In this document: positions 23,901 to 36,746 of the stretch, one piece after another
How positions within the stretch are numbered: position 1 is the first letter of the stretch
Layout: every line of letters starts with the position of its first letter
Origin: Hypericum androsaemum
Taxonomy: Eukaryota; Streptophyta; Magnoliopsida; Malpighiales; Hypericaceae
Direction of reading: 5' to 3'
DNA length: 64,000 bases
Assembly (NCBI GenBank): GCA_963995505.1
Contig: OZ023188.1
Span: forward strand, 16,381,912 to 16,445,911
Position numbers and translations under genes: made by a program
The notes under the pieces: generated by a model
The model's input: only the letters and a program-made list of their open reading frames with translations
What the model was told of the DNA's origin: nothing
Database searches by the model: none

Positions 23901-26900
23901 GGTAATTGCTTCAACTATTTTAGCTGTTAATATGTCTCCGCAATGATACATTTTACTGATTTTCTGTCACATTTGTTTTGTAGTATACATAAGAACTTTT
24001 GTTTTCGTCAAGGAATGTCATCGCCCATCTCAGATCTTACTGAAAGGTTGCTCCTGGAGGAACGTGATCCTCCTGCCGTGCCACAAGAGAGTTTGTATGA
24101 GGTGCCTCCATTTGATGAGGCAAGTTTTTGTGTTACAGATAACTTGCATTGATGATCTAAAGTTTATGAAATGCAGCACATTTTCAATTTATGAGGTTTT
24201 ACTAGTTTTGGGCTCACCACGTGCATGCGACCTTATTGTGTTTTAGACGTGATTATTTCATGACTTTCTATGAGATAATTTTTGTGTTTTTCTGCATTTA
24301 ATTGGCCGTTATGAAATTCAGGTAGATATACAAGCTCTTGCTCATGCTGTGGAGCTTACAAGGCAAGGTGCTATTGACAGCTTGAGATTTGTGAAGGGGG
24401 ATTTGTTTCAGGCATTCCAGGTACTTGATTACTGGCATTACTACTGTCTGAAGAAAGAAATTGTGGCTGCCCTGATTAATGGCAATCTTTGTATACACCT
24501 CTAATCTTTTCCAAGGTGACAATAATAGTCTAGAATAAATTGCAATTGTTTAATAATCTTTGAATATAATATAGCTGGTCCATCTAACGTAAAAAAATCT
24601 AACTAATCTATGCGTACTTCCGTACATATGCTAGAAAACTTTCTATCCTTCTTTAATTGATTCCTTGGGTATTCAAATGATCTAATTTTGCTGTCTGACA
24701 ATTGCTTATTACTGAAGCATTTGGTCAAAAACATATAAATTTTCCAGTTACTAAATGTAATTGCCTTAATTCTCTACACATACATATGAAAGGAAAGTAA
24801 GGACTAAGAAGTGACTTTTTGGGTTTACACGTGCCCGCTGTCATTGAATGTGTTAAAGAGGGCTTCTTTGCTTCTGTGCTACAGTGAACCGGATGGATAA
24901 CAATCTCAGAAACTGTTGATGCATTGATATGTTTTCTGCACCCTGCTAGCTCGCATGACTCGGGACATTGTGCGTGTATTTGATTTGGATGAGTACGGCT
25001 TTCAGGGGAAACTAGGTTCTTGAATATTATTCATTTTCTATGTCGAGTTCGAAAGGAAGTGAGAATGTAATTGTACATGTTTTTACTTGAGCAGCTCAAA
25101 ATCAGTAGACTCTTTCCATTAGCAGGTTGAATATTATTCATAATCTTTGTCTGGGCTGCTCATCAATAGTTATTTTTTCCCTGTTTGTTTCAGAATGAAC
25201 TTTGCAGGATGAAACTGGATATTAGTATGCTTGATGAGCTTGTCCGTGAGTATTGTGTCTACAGGGGCATAGTGGATTCTGGCCTCCCAGTCACCTCTGG
25301 TAACTATATCTTGTCTTTTCTAATTAGAGCTCTGAAATCTTGGACACACAATAATGGTATTTGTTTGGTCAGGGATGCAAAAAGACTCCGAATTGATAAA
25401 AGTTGATCAACCAGATATTGGATGCTTATTATCAAAAAATTGCCCACTTGAGGGGTATCATACTACCAGCGATGGTTGTGCTAGTGGTTCTCCTGAAAGT
25501 TCTGTAGATGTATGCAGCACACAAAGAGCTGATTTTGAGCTAAGATACAATAACGAGTCGACTGGCAATGTCGAAGATTGCAGCACTAGTGGGTCAAATC
25601 AACCTGCTAATGGAAAGAGTCTACTGAGAGCCAGGAGTTACATGGCTGGAGACAGGAGCAAGCGTAAGCGGTGGAGGGGTAGGCAAGAGAATGAAGATTA
25701 TGCTTCAGGTTTTTCTCTCACTGCATACAATAAGCAAGATTCAAGTACTACTGCTGCAAATACAAATATTTCTCCAGAAGAAAAGGTATCCACTTCCTAA
25801 TCAATTTTCACCCTTTTCCATTTTCTCGAGTCATGCTTTTTTGTGTGTGGTGACATCTTTGTGAAGGGGTTGGAAAAGTATTCCATGTCAAAAGTAACTA
25901 CGGTGGACTGATGCTTATTTTGGTAATGTTGACATCTCTTTAAAGGATTCCATGTCAGAAGTAACTACGGTGGAAGACAAGTATGAGATTCTATTGGGAG
26001 TGAAGGAACTAACAAGTAGAGGAATGGCTGCAGAAGTGGTGGAAGAAATTAATTCTCTGGATCCCAATTTCTTCACTCAAAATTCAACCTTGCTCTTCCA
26101 ATTAAAGCAGGTAAAATTAACGTGGAATTTTGTGAATGATACTTGTTCTTCGGAGAAAGATGTTGCAAGTTAATATTATTTTCGGTTGCAGATTGAATTT
26201 CTCAAGTTGGTTCAGTCTGGGGATCATTCAAGTGCTCTAAGAGTTGCATGTTCACATCTTGGGCCTTTAGCAGCAACTGATCCTGAACTGCTGAAGCCCT
26301 TGAAGGAGACTTTACTGGAGCTCCTCCGACCTGATGGAGCTTCTGTTGGAAAGGGAATGCCTTTACATACTCTTGCTACCTCTGTCCAGGTAAATCTACT
26401 GAAACAACCCATCCAAATTTTCGAGTCTACAGATTTCTCAAGTTGTTTTCTATCCATTTTTTAGAGAACCTTTTATTGTGTTGTGTATGGTGTAGGTTTT
26501 GCTGGTTGTGAACTTTTAATTTTACCCAGCTGTTAATGTCATTTCCAGAAGTCAGCTGTGGAATGTTTTGGTATTTTTGTTAGTCTCCACTACTTACTTT
26601 TTCCTCTAAATTAGAGAACCAATCTTATTGTTGCTGCCCTTTAATTGCCATTGTTGTTGCCAATACCGATGTCTTTCTTTTAGGATTTCGGAGGTACTCG
26701 TCCCAGGCTCCTGTTGGCTCACGCTAACTCAATGCTGCTTCTATCCTCACACAGTGTTTCACCTGCTACTGAATTTTCTAGCTTGCACTCTAAACTCTGG
26801 TATTGTCGTTAGGTTGCTGTTGGTAGAAACCTCGGCATCGAAGAACCACAATTGATGAAGATAATGAGAGCAACCCTATACACTCACAGTGAATGGTTTA

Positions 26901-27360
26901 AACTCCAAATGTGCAAGGACCGCTTTGAAAGTTTCTTAAGGATTGATTCCTTGAAGGAAATCCATTGTCCCTTGCTTTCTTCCTCTTGTTCCATCTCGAA
27001 GTCAATTGCCGATAGTAGCACTCAAGGGTCATCCCAGGTTACAGTTTCATCGAGTGCTAGGGGTTTGGAAGATGGTACCAGTCCTAATCAATTATCTTCT
27101 AGAGATGTCATCTGTGATGAAAATGCCATACTTAAAGTAATGGTAAGTTTTGTCTCTGCACCGTCTCGTGCTCCCTCCTTAACTTCTCCTCTATCTCCTG
27201 CACAAAAAGATCATGTTCGTAATCGTCGATGCGTTAGCCTGATAGCTTCCTTGTCAAAATGGTGCAGGAATTTCTTGCGTTGCCGAGGGCCGATGCCATC
27301 CATCTCCTTGCACAGTACAACGGAAATCCGGAGACGGTCATCCAGCAAATATTTGCGTAG
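20934..27360 (+). CDS. Protein with two CTLH/CRA modules (RanBPM/GID-related)
   Basis: Exons: 20934-21263, 21377-21478, 22158-22238, 23768-23877, 23984-24119, 24322-24420, 25194-25299, 25373-25785, 25946-26110, 26192-26389, 26813-27142, 27268-27360; 720 aa. Residues about 68-125 form a CTLH motif (IELGDIDSATDLL, LLDDHRILFRLQKQKFIELL), followed by a CRA-like helical region to about 320. A serine- and charge-rich linker (about 330-455) holds a basic SKRKRWRGR, a possible nuclear signal. A second CTLH/CRA module spans about 465-645, and a conserved tail ends the protein. These domains occur in subunits of the GID/CTLH ubiquitin ligase and in RanBPM-like proteins, but there is no SPRY or RING domain. 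It resembles plant proteins annotated as Ran-binding protein in the microtubule-organising centre. A role in such a complex is inference. One intron has a GC donor. Confidence 0.9.
22448..23004. mobile_element. hAT-like MITE, copy B, inside intron 3
   Basis: A 557-bp element is flanked by a perfect 8-bp duplication ATAGTGGC (22440-22447 and 23005-23012). The ends are TAGGGATGGCAATGGGCAGG and, inverted, TAGGGATGACAATTAGACCC. It shares most of its length with copy A (11096-11610) but is better preserved. It lies in the 1.5-kb intron between exons 3 and 4 of the CTLH/CRA gene, far from both splice sites. Confidence 0.92.
24120..24125 (+). other. GC-type splice donor (GCAAGT)
   Basis: Exon 5 of the CTLH/CRA gene must end at GAT GAG because exon 6 (GTA GAT ATA) continues the conserved reading in phase 0. 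The following intron starts GCAAGT, not GT. The AG|GCAAGT context is the strong match to U1 snRNA that GC-AG introns usually have. The intron (24120-24321) ends TTCAG. Confidence 0.85.
25852..25974 (+). repeat. Tandem duplication of the exon 9 acceptor region
   Basis: The first about 28 bp of exon 9 (ATTCCATGTCAGAAGTAACT and on, from 25947) occur once more with one change at about 25881-25908 in the preceding intron. The GACATCT-containing sequence upstream is also similar in both copies (about 25852 and 25931). The upstream copy would run into a TGA within about ten codons, so the downstream acceptor is the functional one. Confidence 0.85.
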
Positions 27361-28018
27361 CTTCGGTATGTAAATTGCATTTACAGGAATCAATTTGTTT
27401 ATTGATATAGGGTTCTATTGTTTCATTCAATCACTCAGCATGAGCATGTTATTGTTCTCGTACAAAGCCATTGTGCCATACACGTTATGGGGAAGGTCTT
27501 GTACATTTGAACAACGTTATCATCTATTAAGAAAAGTGAAAACTAGACAATTAGTTAACAAAACCGCCGGTATCATACATGGTCTTTCTGGGCGACGTTC
27601 TTTTTGTGAAATCTCTGATGGCCCTATTTGGGGCGTCTCTCTCAGTGATATCTTTTACATTCGTAAGACATCTTTTAGTAAATATAATTCTCTTACCTTC
27701 GACTAACTCTTATTAGACCATTAGTTTTTTTTTTTTGGAAAATTAGACCATTAGTTGTTCTAGGTGAAAAGGGCGGCTGCTCTGTAATGCAAGGGAATCA
27801 ATCAGAATGTGATTAAATGTTTCTACTTTCTTTAATATGGTAGCAAATATAATCGCAGTCTCCATAATACAACCGACAAACTTTAGGTAGATTCTTTTCC
27901 CCAATGAAAGATCTAAGGCCTCCCTTAGATTTTTTCATGCAACATAAAGCTGTCGGAGATCAAGAGCAATACAGATTCTGTCACACAGCTGGAAAGTAAA
28001 AAGTGCAGGAAATTAGAC
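27361..28018. other. Intergenic DNA between convergent genes
   Basis: The 658 bp between the stop codons of two convergent genes must hold both 3' UTRs and polyadenylation regions. AATAAA-like signals are weak. No other gene is seen. Confidence 0.5.
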
Positions 28019-31000
28019 TCAGGGCTTGGAGAGAATCCTTGAACGCCTCAGCCTCCTTTCCTCTGAAAGCAACTTGGCGAATCTGGTACAATAAATTATC
28101 AAATTAGGATTAGAACAACTTACTCGGATTCGAGTTATTAGAAATGTAGCAGTTTAAAATAATTGTTGGGAGAATTTTGTCATATTTCAATGCTCTTATT
28201 CAGCTCTACTTGAATATTAGTCTAGTGGGTGTTTGAATATTAGGTAGTATCAACCAAAAGTTAAGAACAGATTCATCCAACATCAAAAGATAAAAAAGGT
28301 AAAAGGAGCAGAATGTGGGTGTATACTTGATAATTTCTTCTTCGTAGGTACCGGCATTCGGAAGCGGCTCATAAAGGCCGGTCTCCAAATTGGTTCGCAT
28401 CACTTTCTTCTTCAACAAATTCTGACCAACCTTCACCAGGTTGTCCATGTTCTTTTTGGTTGATATATCCATTGAGGCTAGATCCCCATGCATGTTGTCG
28501 TCCTTTTTGAAAACCAGAAAATCCAAATATTTGTCAGCATCTAATTGGTGGTGCTCCTATTTATGAATTATATAAATGTCAAAATTAATGTAAAATTATT
28601 AATTTAGGGAGTTATTTATTAATCCACAGTAGCGGAAAAGTAGATCCCTCGGAATCAAGGCTCAAGATGAGCCCCTATTAGGAGTCGGAAGACTCAGATG
28701 ACGATCCCAGACCTGAAAGTGGGCTTTGCCACTATTATAAAAGAAGGAAGAAGTTTAAGCCGGATGGAGCTAGGGCCCAAGGAGAAACTGAAATGGTTAT
28801 TGTAAAAGATCACCTAAGCTTAAGTTACTAAATAATCGAATATCTTTTGATCAATGTTAAGTTACTGAAATGGCTATGTTCGCGCTTAACAGTATTATTA
28901 GTATATTGTATTTGTGCACATTTGATTTGATGGTATTTTTTTGGTAAGCAATAACATTTTTTTATGTGTAAAAAAAATAGATCCCTCGGAACGCAGCCCA
29001 GTGATTTTACTGTACTTACATCGACGCGGAGATAGTTGTCCTCGGAACGAAAGGCTTGGAAAATGACGCAGTTGTGGTAGTCAACCATATTAGCACTGGC
29101 TTTCCCGTAGGCATCGATGAGGGGATTGGATCCTTCGAAACGCAGCCACTTGAGAATCCCCCATTTCGAAGCCAATCCGGCGTCGTACTTGGCCACGTTC
29201 TCGTGGGAACCTGTCCCCAGCGAGATCACCAGGAACCTCCCGTAGTCGAACGGCTTGTTTGAGAATATCTCTGGACTCTCCTTCATTATCTTCTTTGTTA
29301 CCTCGCCGATCGCTACTAAGCTCTGCAGAGTACGTTTCTCCATAATATAAGTTATTGATGATCAACGCAACTGGTATTCGAGTATTTATTGTGCCAACTG
29401 ATTCACGTTGGAATTGTGTAAGATGTCAAAGGGTGTCAAATTTTTCTTATCAAGTTTTAATACTACAAGTTATTTGGACTTAAACTTGAGACATTTTGTT
29501 AAGCTAAAAACACACACAACGACCTTTTGTTAAGCTACAAACACATGATGATGATTGATCTTTGATGGATAAACATGTTATTTCAATAAACCTCATCATA
29601 ATATTATTTTTTCCAAAACTATTCCGTATTTGGACATTCATAATAGACTAATCGACTAATTTACGTTAAAATTAGTAATAAATAAAAAATAACAAAGTTT
29701 AATTTATTATCTATGTAATTATCGAGAATTTTAGTTAAACTAAAATAATTATTTACTTATGAGTTTGGTGGTACCTCCTTGTCAGATATAAACCCTAAAC
29801 CCTAGCTCAAACAGAAAGTTAGGGTTGCATTTAACTACATCTTTGTTGATTTTAGAATAAAAAAGGAGAAGGAATCCGTTGATCTATCTTACAGGATTAT
29901 TGGCAGCCACACCGCCATCGACGAGGTTAAATTCGTGCTTCTTGCCTCGACGGTCCTCGTTGTCGAAATAATAAGCCGGGAAATAGGTTGGAGCAGCTGA
30001 GGTCCCCAAGCATATGTCGGAGAGTTTAGCATCTAATTTCTCGTCCGTTGCAATCTGAAATCGGAAAATGCGATGAATTATTCGATCGACTAATTTAAAT
30101 TCGAGTTGAGTAGAATATTCAAAAGGTAATAAAATTTTTCTAACACAAATATTAAACTTTAATATATTCCTAAAATCTCGAATTCATGACTTTTTAAGAG
30201 TAATTAAAAAGACAACGTTGGTGTAATATGAGTACCTGGTACGAGGAGAAAATTATGGGCTGGAGTTCCTTGATGTCAAAAGATGGGATAACAACATTTG
30301 TCACGGTCTCGTGCAACATTTTGTCCCCTAATATGCTCCTTACAATCTTGTGTAAATACTTGCCATCGTACTTTGGCCCAGCTAAAAGTTTTCTGAGTTT
30401 AGATATCCTTGAAAAAATTCCCCTGTGACTAATATCCCAATAAAAAAATAGCAAAAAATGTTAGGTAACGTCACAATTAATATTGAACCTCAACTGAACA
30501 AAAATTTATTAAAATTGTATTTATTAACGGCATTTTTATTTTCGTAAAATTTAAATATTTATAATCATATTTTTTTACCTTTTCTGCGGGAAAATTTTAG
30601 GTGAATGTTCAAGGTAAAACGGGACTAAATCCTTGGCGGCGTATAGAGGGCGATTGTGCTCATTTGGTGTAGCTAACATGGCGGTGATAAGGCCACCTGT
30701 ACTAGTTCCTCCGATTACGTCAAAATAATCTGCGGTTCTTGCATCCTCGCCGTCAAGCTCCTTCAAAAACCCAACAAGCCAATTGAATTTTTTGACATTG
30801 GATATATAAACTATTTTTACAAAGTTTATTTGGTATTAGAGTGGGTTGATTTTTCGAGATCATAGATAACATCGATCGGTTGAAGGAGTTAAATAATATT
30901 ACCTGAAGTTGCGATTCGAGGAAAGCGAGAATAACCCCGGGGATGATCCCTTTAATTCCACCTCCATCAATTCCTAGGACGGTTACAAGATTACCGTGTT

Positions 31001-31043
31001 TTGGGTGTTCGAGTTTTGAAGGAAATGGACGACCGTTTTCCAT
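28019..31043 (-). CDS. Patatin-like phospholipase (acyl hydrolase)
   Basis: Hydrolyses acyl groups from membrane glycero- and galactolipids; plant members act in defence and lipid turnover. Exons in transcript order: 31043-30903, 30760-30579, 30422-30236, 30054-29893, 29322-29020, 28556-28327, 28082-28019; 422 aa, normal for the family. Catalytic features are intact: oxyanion-hole DGGGIKG (26-32), nucleophile elbow GTSTG with Ser67, and the dyad aspartate Asp216 in [10 protein letters not shown]. The end reads [13 protein letters not shown], common in this family. No signal peptide is visible, as in the cytosolic PLP group. Introns are GT-AG; the intron between exons 5 and 6 (28557-29019) contains a retroposed fragment. 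Expression cannot be judged from sequence. Confidence 0.92.
28655..28977 (+). mobile_element. 5'-truncated retroposed transcript with poly(A) and 14-bp duplication
   Basis: A 323-bp insert lies between two copies of TAGATCCCTCGGAA (28641-28654 and 28978-28991) and ends in GTAAAAAAAA just before the second copy. A long duplication and a terminal A-run are the marks of LINE-driven retroposition. An open stretch from about 28687 begins [20 protein letters not shown], is basic after that, and ends at TAA about 28830, followed by a 3'-UTR-like segment. I do not recognise the source gene. It is antisense to the patatin gene and within its intron. Confidence 0.75.
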
Positions 31044-34000
31044 CCTTTCCTTTGGTAATACGGAACAGAGGATATGAACGACTCACTCGCACTTAGATAA
31101 AGAAAGACAGTAAGCTAGGTTCATTTTATTTATTTATTTTGATGACCTTTGTATCTAGAGTGTCTTGTATTTAAAGTTGAATATTTTCGTAAGTTATTTT
31201 AGGAAGTAGTTTTTTTAATGATACCCTTTACAATTTCCAAGACTCTCACTTTCAATTTGTTGAAGGGGAAAGATGTGATTCTAATTAATTAATTAATTTC
31301 GCTGAACATAATACGTAAAAGGTGACGATCCTGGTTTGCCTTTTGGTCAGTAGAAGCAGAGCTCGAAGCTATCAGACAATTATGAAGTCATCGAATCCAC
31401 CAAATACGTGGAATATGGCAATACTTCCTAGGATTTGGTAGGGAATCACATATTTGATTTGTTTGATTACGTGGAATGATATCGCGCATTTCTTATAAAA
31501 TGATCGATCCCTCAGTATATTAGTCTATAAAATAGCAAGTTAGAAAAAATCACAAATTCATTATTTTATAATTTTGAGTTAAATATTAAATTCTAAAAAT
31601 GTCAATTAACTTTACATAAGATTTATGGCTCATTATTATCCTTACATGACTCCATATCATGAAAATAAAAAATTCACATGCGCATTATTTTCAAATTTTT
31701 TTTCTAACATGACAATTCGCTATAGACCAGTAACTAAATGTGCGATTCTCCACGGCATCAAAACTAGCCATCTTCTAAAACACAAAAATAAATAAAAATT
31801 CCCCGGACAAGTGAGACGACCTTGAGTTTTGGCTGGTGGCTTTGCTTCCAGCCGCCGGGCGTCACCTTGTAACATCCCTAACCTGACCATGTCCCTATCA
31901 CATTTTCTACTCCACCAATTTAATCCAGACCTTGAGATTTTTTTATAAAATGTATATTCTTATACCTAATTACACACAAGATTTTTTGTTGTTACACCAG
32001 ATCTCGCTCGCGCAGAAGATTTTTTTTATCAGTCAGAAGATGCTTTCTTGTTTCTCTTTTAGCTATAAACAAATCTCGAATTCGAGCAATCGAAACTATG
32101 ATATCTTACCCGGATATGTTTGGGCCACTTAAATGGGCCTGATCTAACAAGGCGGCCCTCTTTGTTGATATGTTTGGGCCAAGTCCCTTTTTTAAGTCCC
32201 CGTTACTGGAGTAATCGAATTCCCGTTATTAACTGTCAATTGTGTTTATCCAATAAAAAGATATCCAACAAAGGAACAAAACACCTGCAAAAAAATTGTT
32301 TTCTCGTATGCCTCTGGCGGTGAAGTTTGGTGGTGGTGGCGGGGATGCCAGTTTTGATTGATTTTATTTTTTTGTGTTTGTTTTTAGGGTTTTGGTTTTG
32401 TTTGTTCTTGAGGGATGCAAGAGCGATGATGGGTGGTGGTTGTGATGATTTTTTTTGTTTTGAAAAGTATGTATATTAATCGTTATAGAATATACAACCT
32501 ACTTAGTATGATATTTCTCCGGTCACGTTAAATGGAATTGTGACAGTTGGCCTCGTCAAAACCCGAGCACACCAAAGCCAATGGGAAAAAGATGTGGTAG
32601 GAAAGAGTACCCCGATAAAAAAATTTATCTTGACGTTAAGATTTTTTTTGATATCTTTATATCTATTAAATCGATTCATCCTTATTCGAGTCGGATAATA
32701 TCATTAAAATGTAATAAAGTTTTTATAGCAATCGTTTAATACATCCACATCGAGAGGCTCCAACTCGGAACTCTATTTCAATCTTTTCATGTTTCTGGAA
32801 ACGACTAGGGGTCAATTACAATTAAAGTATAATGTGATGGGTTTGCAAAATCCTGTCGGTGCTTCTTAGGAACTGTTTTTTAAACATTAGTGTACTTAGA
32901 TAAAACTGACACTGGTCAAAGCAGGCACCCACTTGGAACTTTCCGCGTAGTCTCTCTCTATGACTATCTGGCATCTCCGTCGTCTTCAAGCAAATTCCAA
33001 TTTTGTAACGCAATTGCTTATTTGGTTGGCTGAAACGCAATTGCCGGGTACACACACATGTGGATCTTTAACCACCAGAGGGAATCTCCGCCAAATCACA
33101 GCGCTAAGTCTGGACCAGCCTTAAAGAGCGCTTCTTCTAACAATATAAAAAATGGGTGAGAATTTGGTTTGGAGTAATTAGGCTGTGACAAAATTCTACT
33201 TATAAATCTCGACCCAGCGCACAATTGCATCTTGTACGAATTTCAGTATTTGATAGTTGACATGGTTAGCAATTATACAAATAATCAATCAATTTTTGGA
33301 ATTGATAACGTGGTCGAAATGATCAATCACACCATCTTACGGCGTCATATTTTTAACTGGGTATACTACAATATATATCCTTGTATCTTCTGTATCTAGC
33401 TTTATATTTTCTGTTGTTTCATCTTTCTACTTCGTTATGTATTGTATTCTGATTATAATAGAAAATTTTTAAAATATTAGGTCAAAAAATTGGCCGAAAA
33501 AATATAGGGACTAACCATTTTATTTTTCAAATGTGAAGAACTAACTAGTTTATTTTTTAAATATTAGCAAAGATGAATATTGATAGCCGATGGAATTTTT
33601 TCAAAGAAAACCACAATAATATAATATATATTTTTGAAGAAATTACTTATCGTAAATACCTGAGCTTTTTTTGAAGCACATAATTATTGGCACCGTAACT
33701 TGTACATCTCAGATGGGTTCCACCAATTCTGGTCAGCGTGGGACTGACGTTCCATACAACCAGAAATCTCCGTGTTGATCAATCGCTTTTAAGAGAAATC
33801 TTTGCTCTTCTATTTATGTTTTTTCGTCATCATGAAACTTGAAGGTAGCGTCCATTCGAAGGGAAGCGTCGTCAACACTTGCAAAAAATTATATCTCCAC
33901 ACAGTGGAGGCATCTAGCATCATTACAAGTTCTTGTAATACATCAATTAAAGATGGTATCTTAGTTGTAAGAGTTTGAAAATTCATCTACTCGTAATATT

Positions 34001-35651
34001 AGAGCTGGTTAGTGGTATGTTCATTATTGTTCTCACACGACTTTCGTTTAAGTCTCCTGCAAATTTCGGCTAAATAGACTTCGTTTGAGAGGACATGTAA
34101 GTTAAGATTACCACCTAATTGTAAGAGTGGTGAGTTGGTTTACAAGCGTTGAAAATTTACTTACATTGTCTTAAAATTTTGATTTTGATACTAAAATTTT
34201 AACATCATTAGATTGTTCACATAACTGAGTTCAAACCAACCCAACTTAGACTAAATCCATGTTTAAAACTCCAAAAATAAGTTCAAAAACCTTGAATCCC
34301 AATCTGATGGAGATAAGGACGAAGATAGTTTATTAATTATTTATAGTTTTATTATTAATTATCTATCATTTTAGTTTATTATTATGAGTTTTATTCATAG
34401 TAGATATCTATGTAATAGGTTTTTTTTAATTTTTTATAAGTAGGACCTACATTAATTATTTTTTTTGCTTTCCGGTATTCTTAGAATCAACAGATAAAAT
34501 TTTTTATTATATTTTCTAGATATTCTCAGAATCAACGGATTCACGATCTCATATCCACGTTCTGTTGCATCACAATCACACCGCTGCAAAAGCATCTTTT
34601 GACCGAAATTTGATTCAATATGTGCAGAAATATCGAGGCTGGCACAAAATTTGTGCTTGTAGCAGTGGTAGAGTGTGACCAAGGTTCAAGATGCATGGAG
34701 TTAAATATTTAAACTAGCAATCGATCGAGATATTGGAAGGTGGATCGATTATATAGTAATCACTAGTTATATAGTGGATCGATTATCTAAGTTCACAACC
34801 AGTAGGAAAAGGCTCAATGTGGGTCTTATGACATAATTATCCTTGGATGCTTGCCTCGGTGTTTTTATACCTAGAAGCATGGAGATGAGGACTTTGTTTA
34901 GTTCTTCTGATTTTGGAGTAGGAAGTTAGATGTTATATATTTTTTAGCTAATTATTTTGATAGGTTTTATGTTGCTTCCAATGAGATATAATTGTCTCCG
35001 TGTAACTATTTCTGAGAATTTTTTTAGGAGTATTAGAATTTACAGACATTAATTTTTTAAAATCGATCTTCATTGTTTGCCTAAAACTTGTTAATAAACT
35101 AGCTACTTAAATAACGACGAGAGTTATTAAGTTGTATCACATTTGAATTTATTTAAGAAAATTTTAGATTCAATTATTATAAATATAGAAATTATTAGAA
35201 GAATGTAATTTTTTATTTAAAATTACTGTTTAAAATAGAACCGACTATGTTTCACTGTAATTTTGGTTTATACTACTTGTTACCACACTTTATTTAACTC
35301 GAGACATAGTTAAACTAAAATAATATTTTTCCAATTAATCTAAGTATTTGATGTTAGAATAACTCCAAACTTGCGTTTCCAATTACACGAACTCGGGACC
35401 ATATTTTACTTTATATTCGTGTTACAGTGTGTACTTAATATAATACAGCCTCCACCAAAAAAAAACCTGATAAATGTTTTAGGGTAGACTTTCCAAAACA
35501 GCATAGAAACTTGAGCTTGCGGTTCTCATGCATCTAGTGCGCTTATTTCTATGCTTGGTTGATTCCTCGCATTAATTGCATCCGGTGTCTCTCACATGGT
35601 CTTGACATTTTCTTAACCTATTTTGGATGGTTCCGCAGAATGTTAGTTGCC
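31044..35651. other. AT-rich intergenic DNA, no gene recognised
   Basis: The first few hundred bases must contain the promoter of the minus-strand patatin gene; I see no decisive TATA box. The rest has no recognisable coding sequence or element. Short open frames near 31932, 32120, 32822 and 34452 lack conserved features. Confidence 0.5.
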
Positions 35652-35887
35652 AATAAATTGGAAATAATTAAACGCGTTTAATCTACTCCAAAATCTTAAC
35701 ACAATTAATAGATATATTTATATATATATAAGTGCACCACATAAAATAAGTATATTTTTTACATCAATTTAATAAATTGAAAATAATTAAACACATTTAA
35801 TCTACTCCAAAATCTTAACACAATTAATATACATATATATATATATAAGTGTACCACATAAAATAAGTATATTTTTTACATCGATTT
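35652..35887. repeat. Tandem duplication, two copies of about 118 bp
   Basis: 35652-35770 and 35771-35887 are near-identical. Both contain AATTAAAC, TCTACTCCAAAATCTTAACA, a short TA run and CACATAAAATAAGTATATTT. Differences are a handful of substitutions and TA-run length. Confidence 0.9.
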
Positions 35888-36746
35888 AATAAGTACATGA
35901 AACATTCGCAACTAACTATGATATAATTTCAACAAGATCTTTCAAACCAAGTTAATCGGGTAAATTTTTTAAAGATTTTAATTTTATCAACGTTTAACTA
36001 AATAAATTCGTGGGAACAACAAAATGAAATTAACATGTTTTAATATCATATTAAAATTTTAGCATCCAACTCAAAATCTTAAAATAATCTATAAATTAAT
36101 GATGTGTAATCTCAAGTTTGGGAGAGAAAACTATCAGCAGAGATTTAGTAACTCAAATTCCGGTTCTCCTTTTTCGGTCTATAACTCCATGATATTCGGT
36201 AATGCATTTAATAAATTTAAAAAAATTCACATCAATGTCTGGTCTATTTAATTTGAATAAGATACATTTTTTTAAAAAAAATTTATAAATTGAACGAACT
36301 AAAAGTATTATCAATATTTGCGCACGGTTCTCTCTATAATTTTAAGGTCCTGATACTTACATGAAAAAGAAAAAGGAACTTTCTCGCGGAGATGATCATT
36401 TTCTATCCCTCGACAATTCAAATTAATGACCATCTTGGATCTTATTTTTCTTTTTAAAATATTTGGTTACAATAAAAGGGAAGATAAGGTGGAAGGTGAA
36501 TTAACTTCTTGCCAGAAAATTATTTCTAATTAAGCATCGATATTGCCACCACATTAATTGTATCTGTTACCTAATTAAAAAAGGCGTATCTGGTTAAGTG
36601 CCGAATTATTATTCTTCTTTAGCCAGAAAACAGTGGGCCGGATTTTTCTAGCGCCAAATGTTTATAATTATTTCTTGGCAAGTGGCGATAATAATAATCT
36701 TGTTTCGCTAGGGAGCTCTCGCCGATTGCCACGGCCGGATTTGGTG

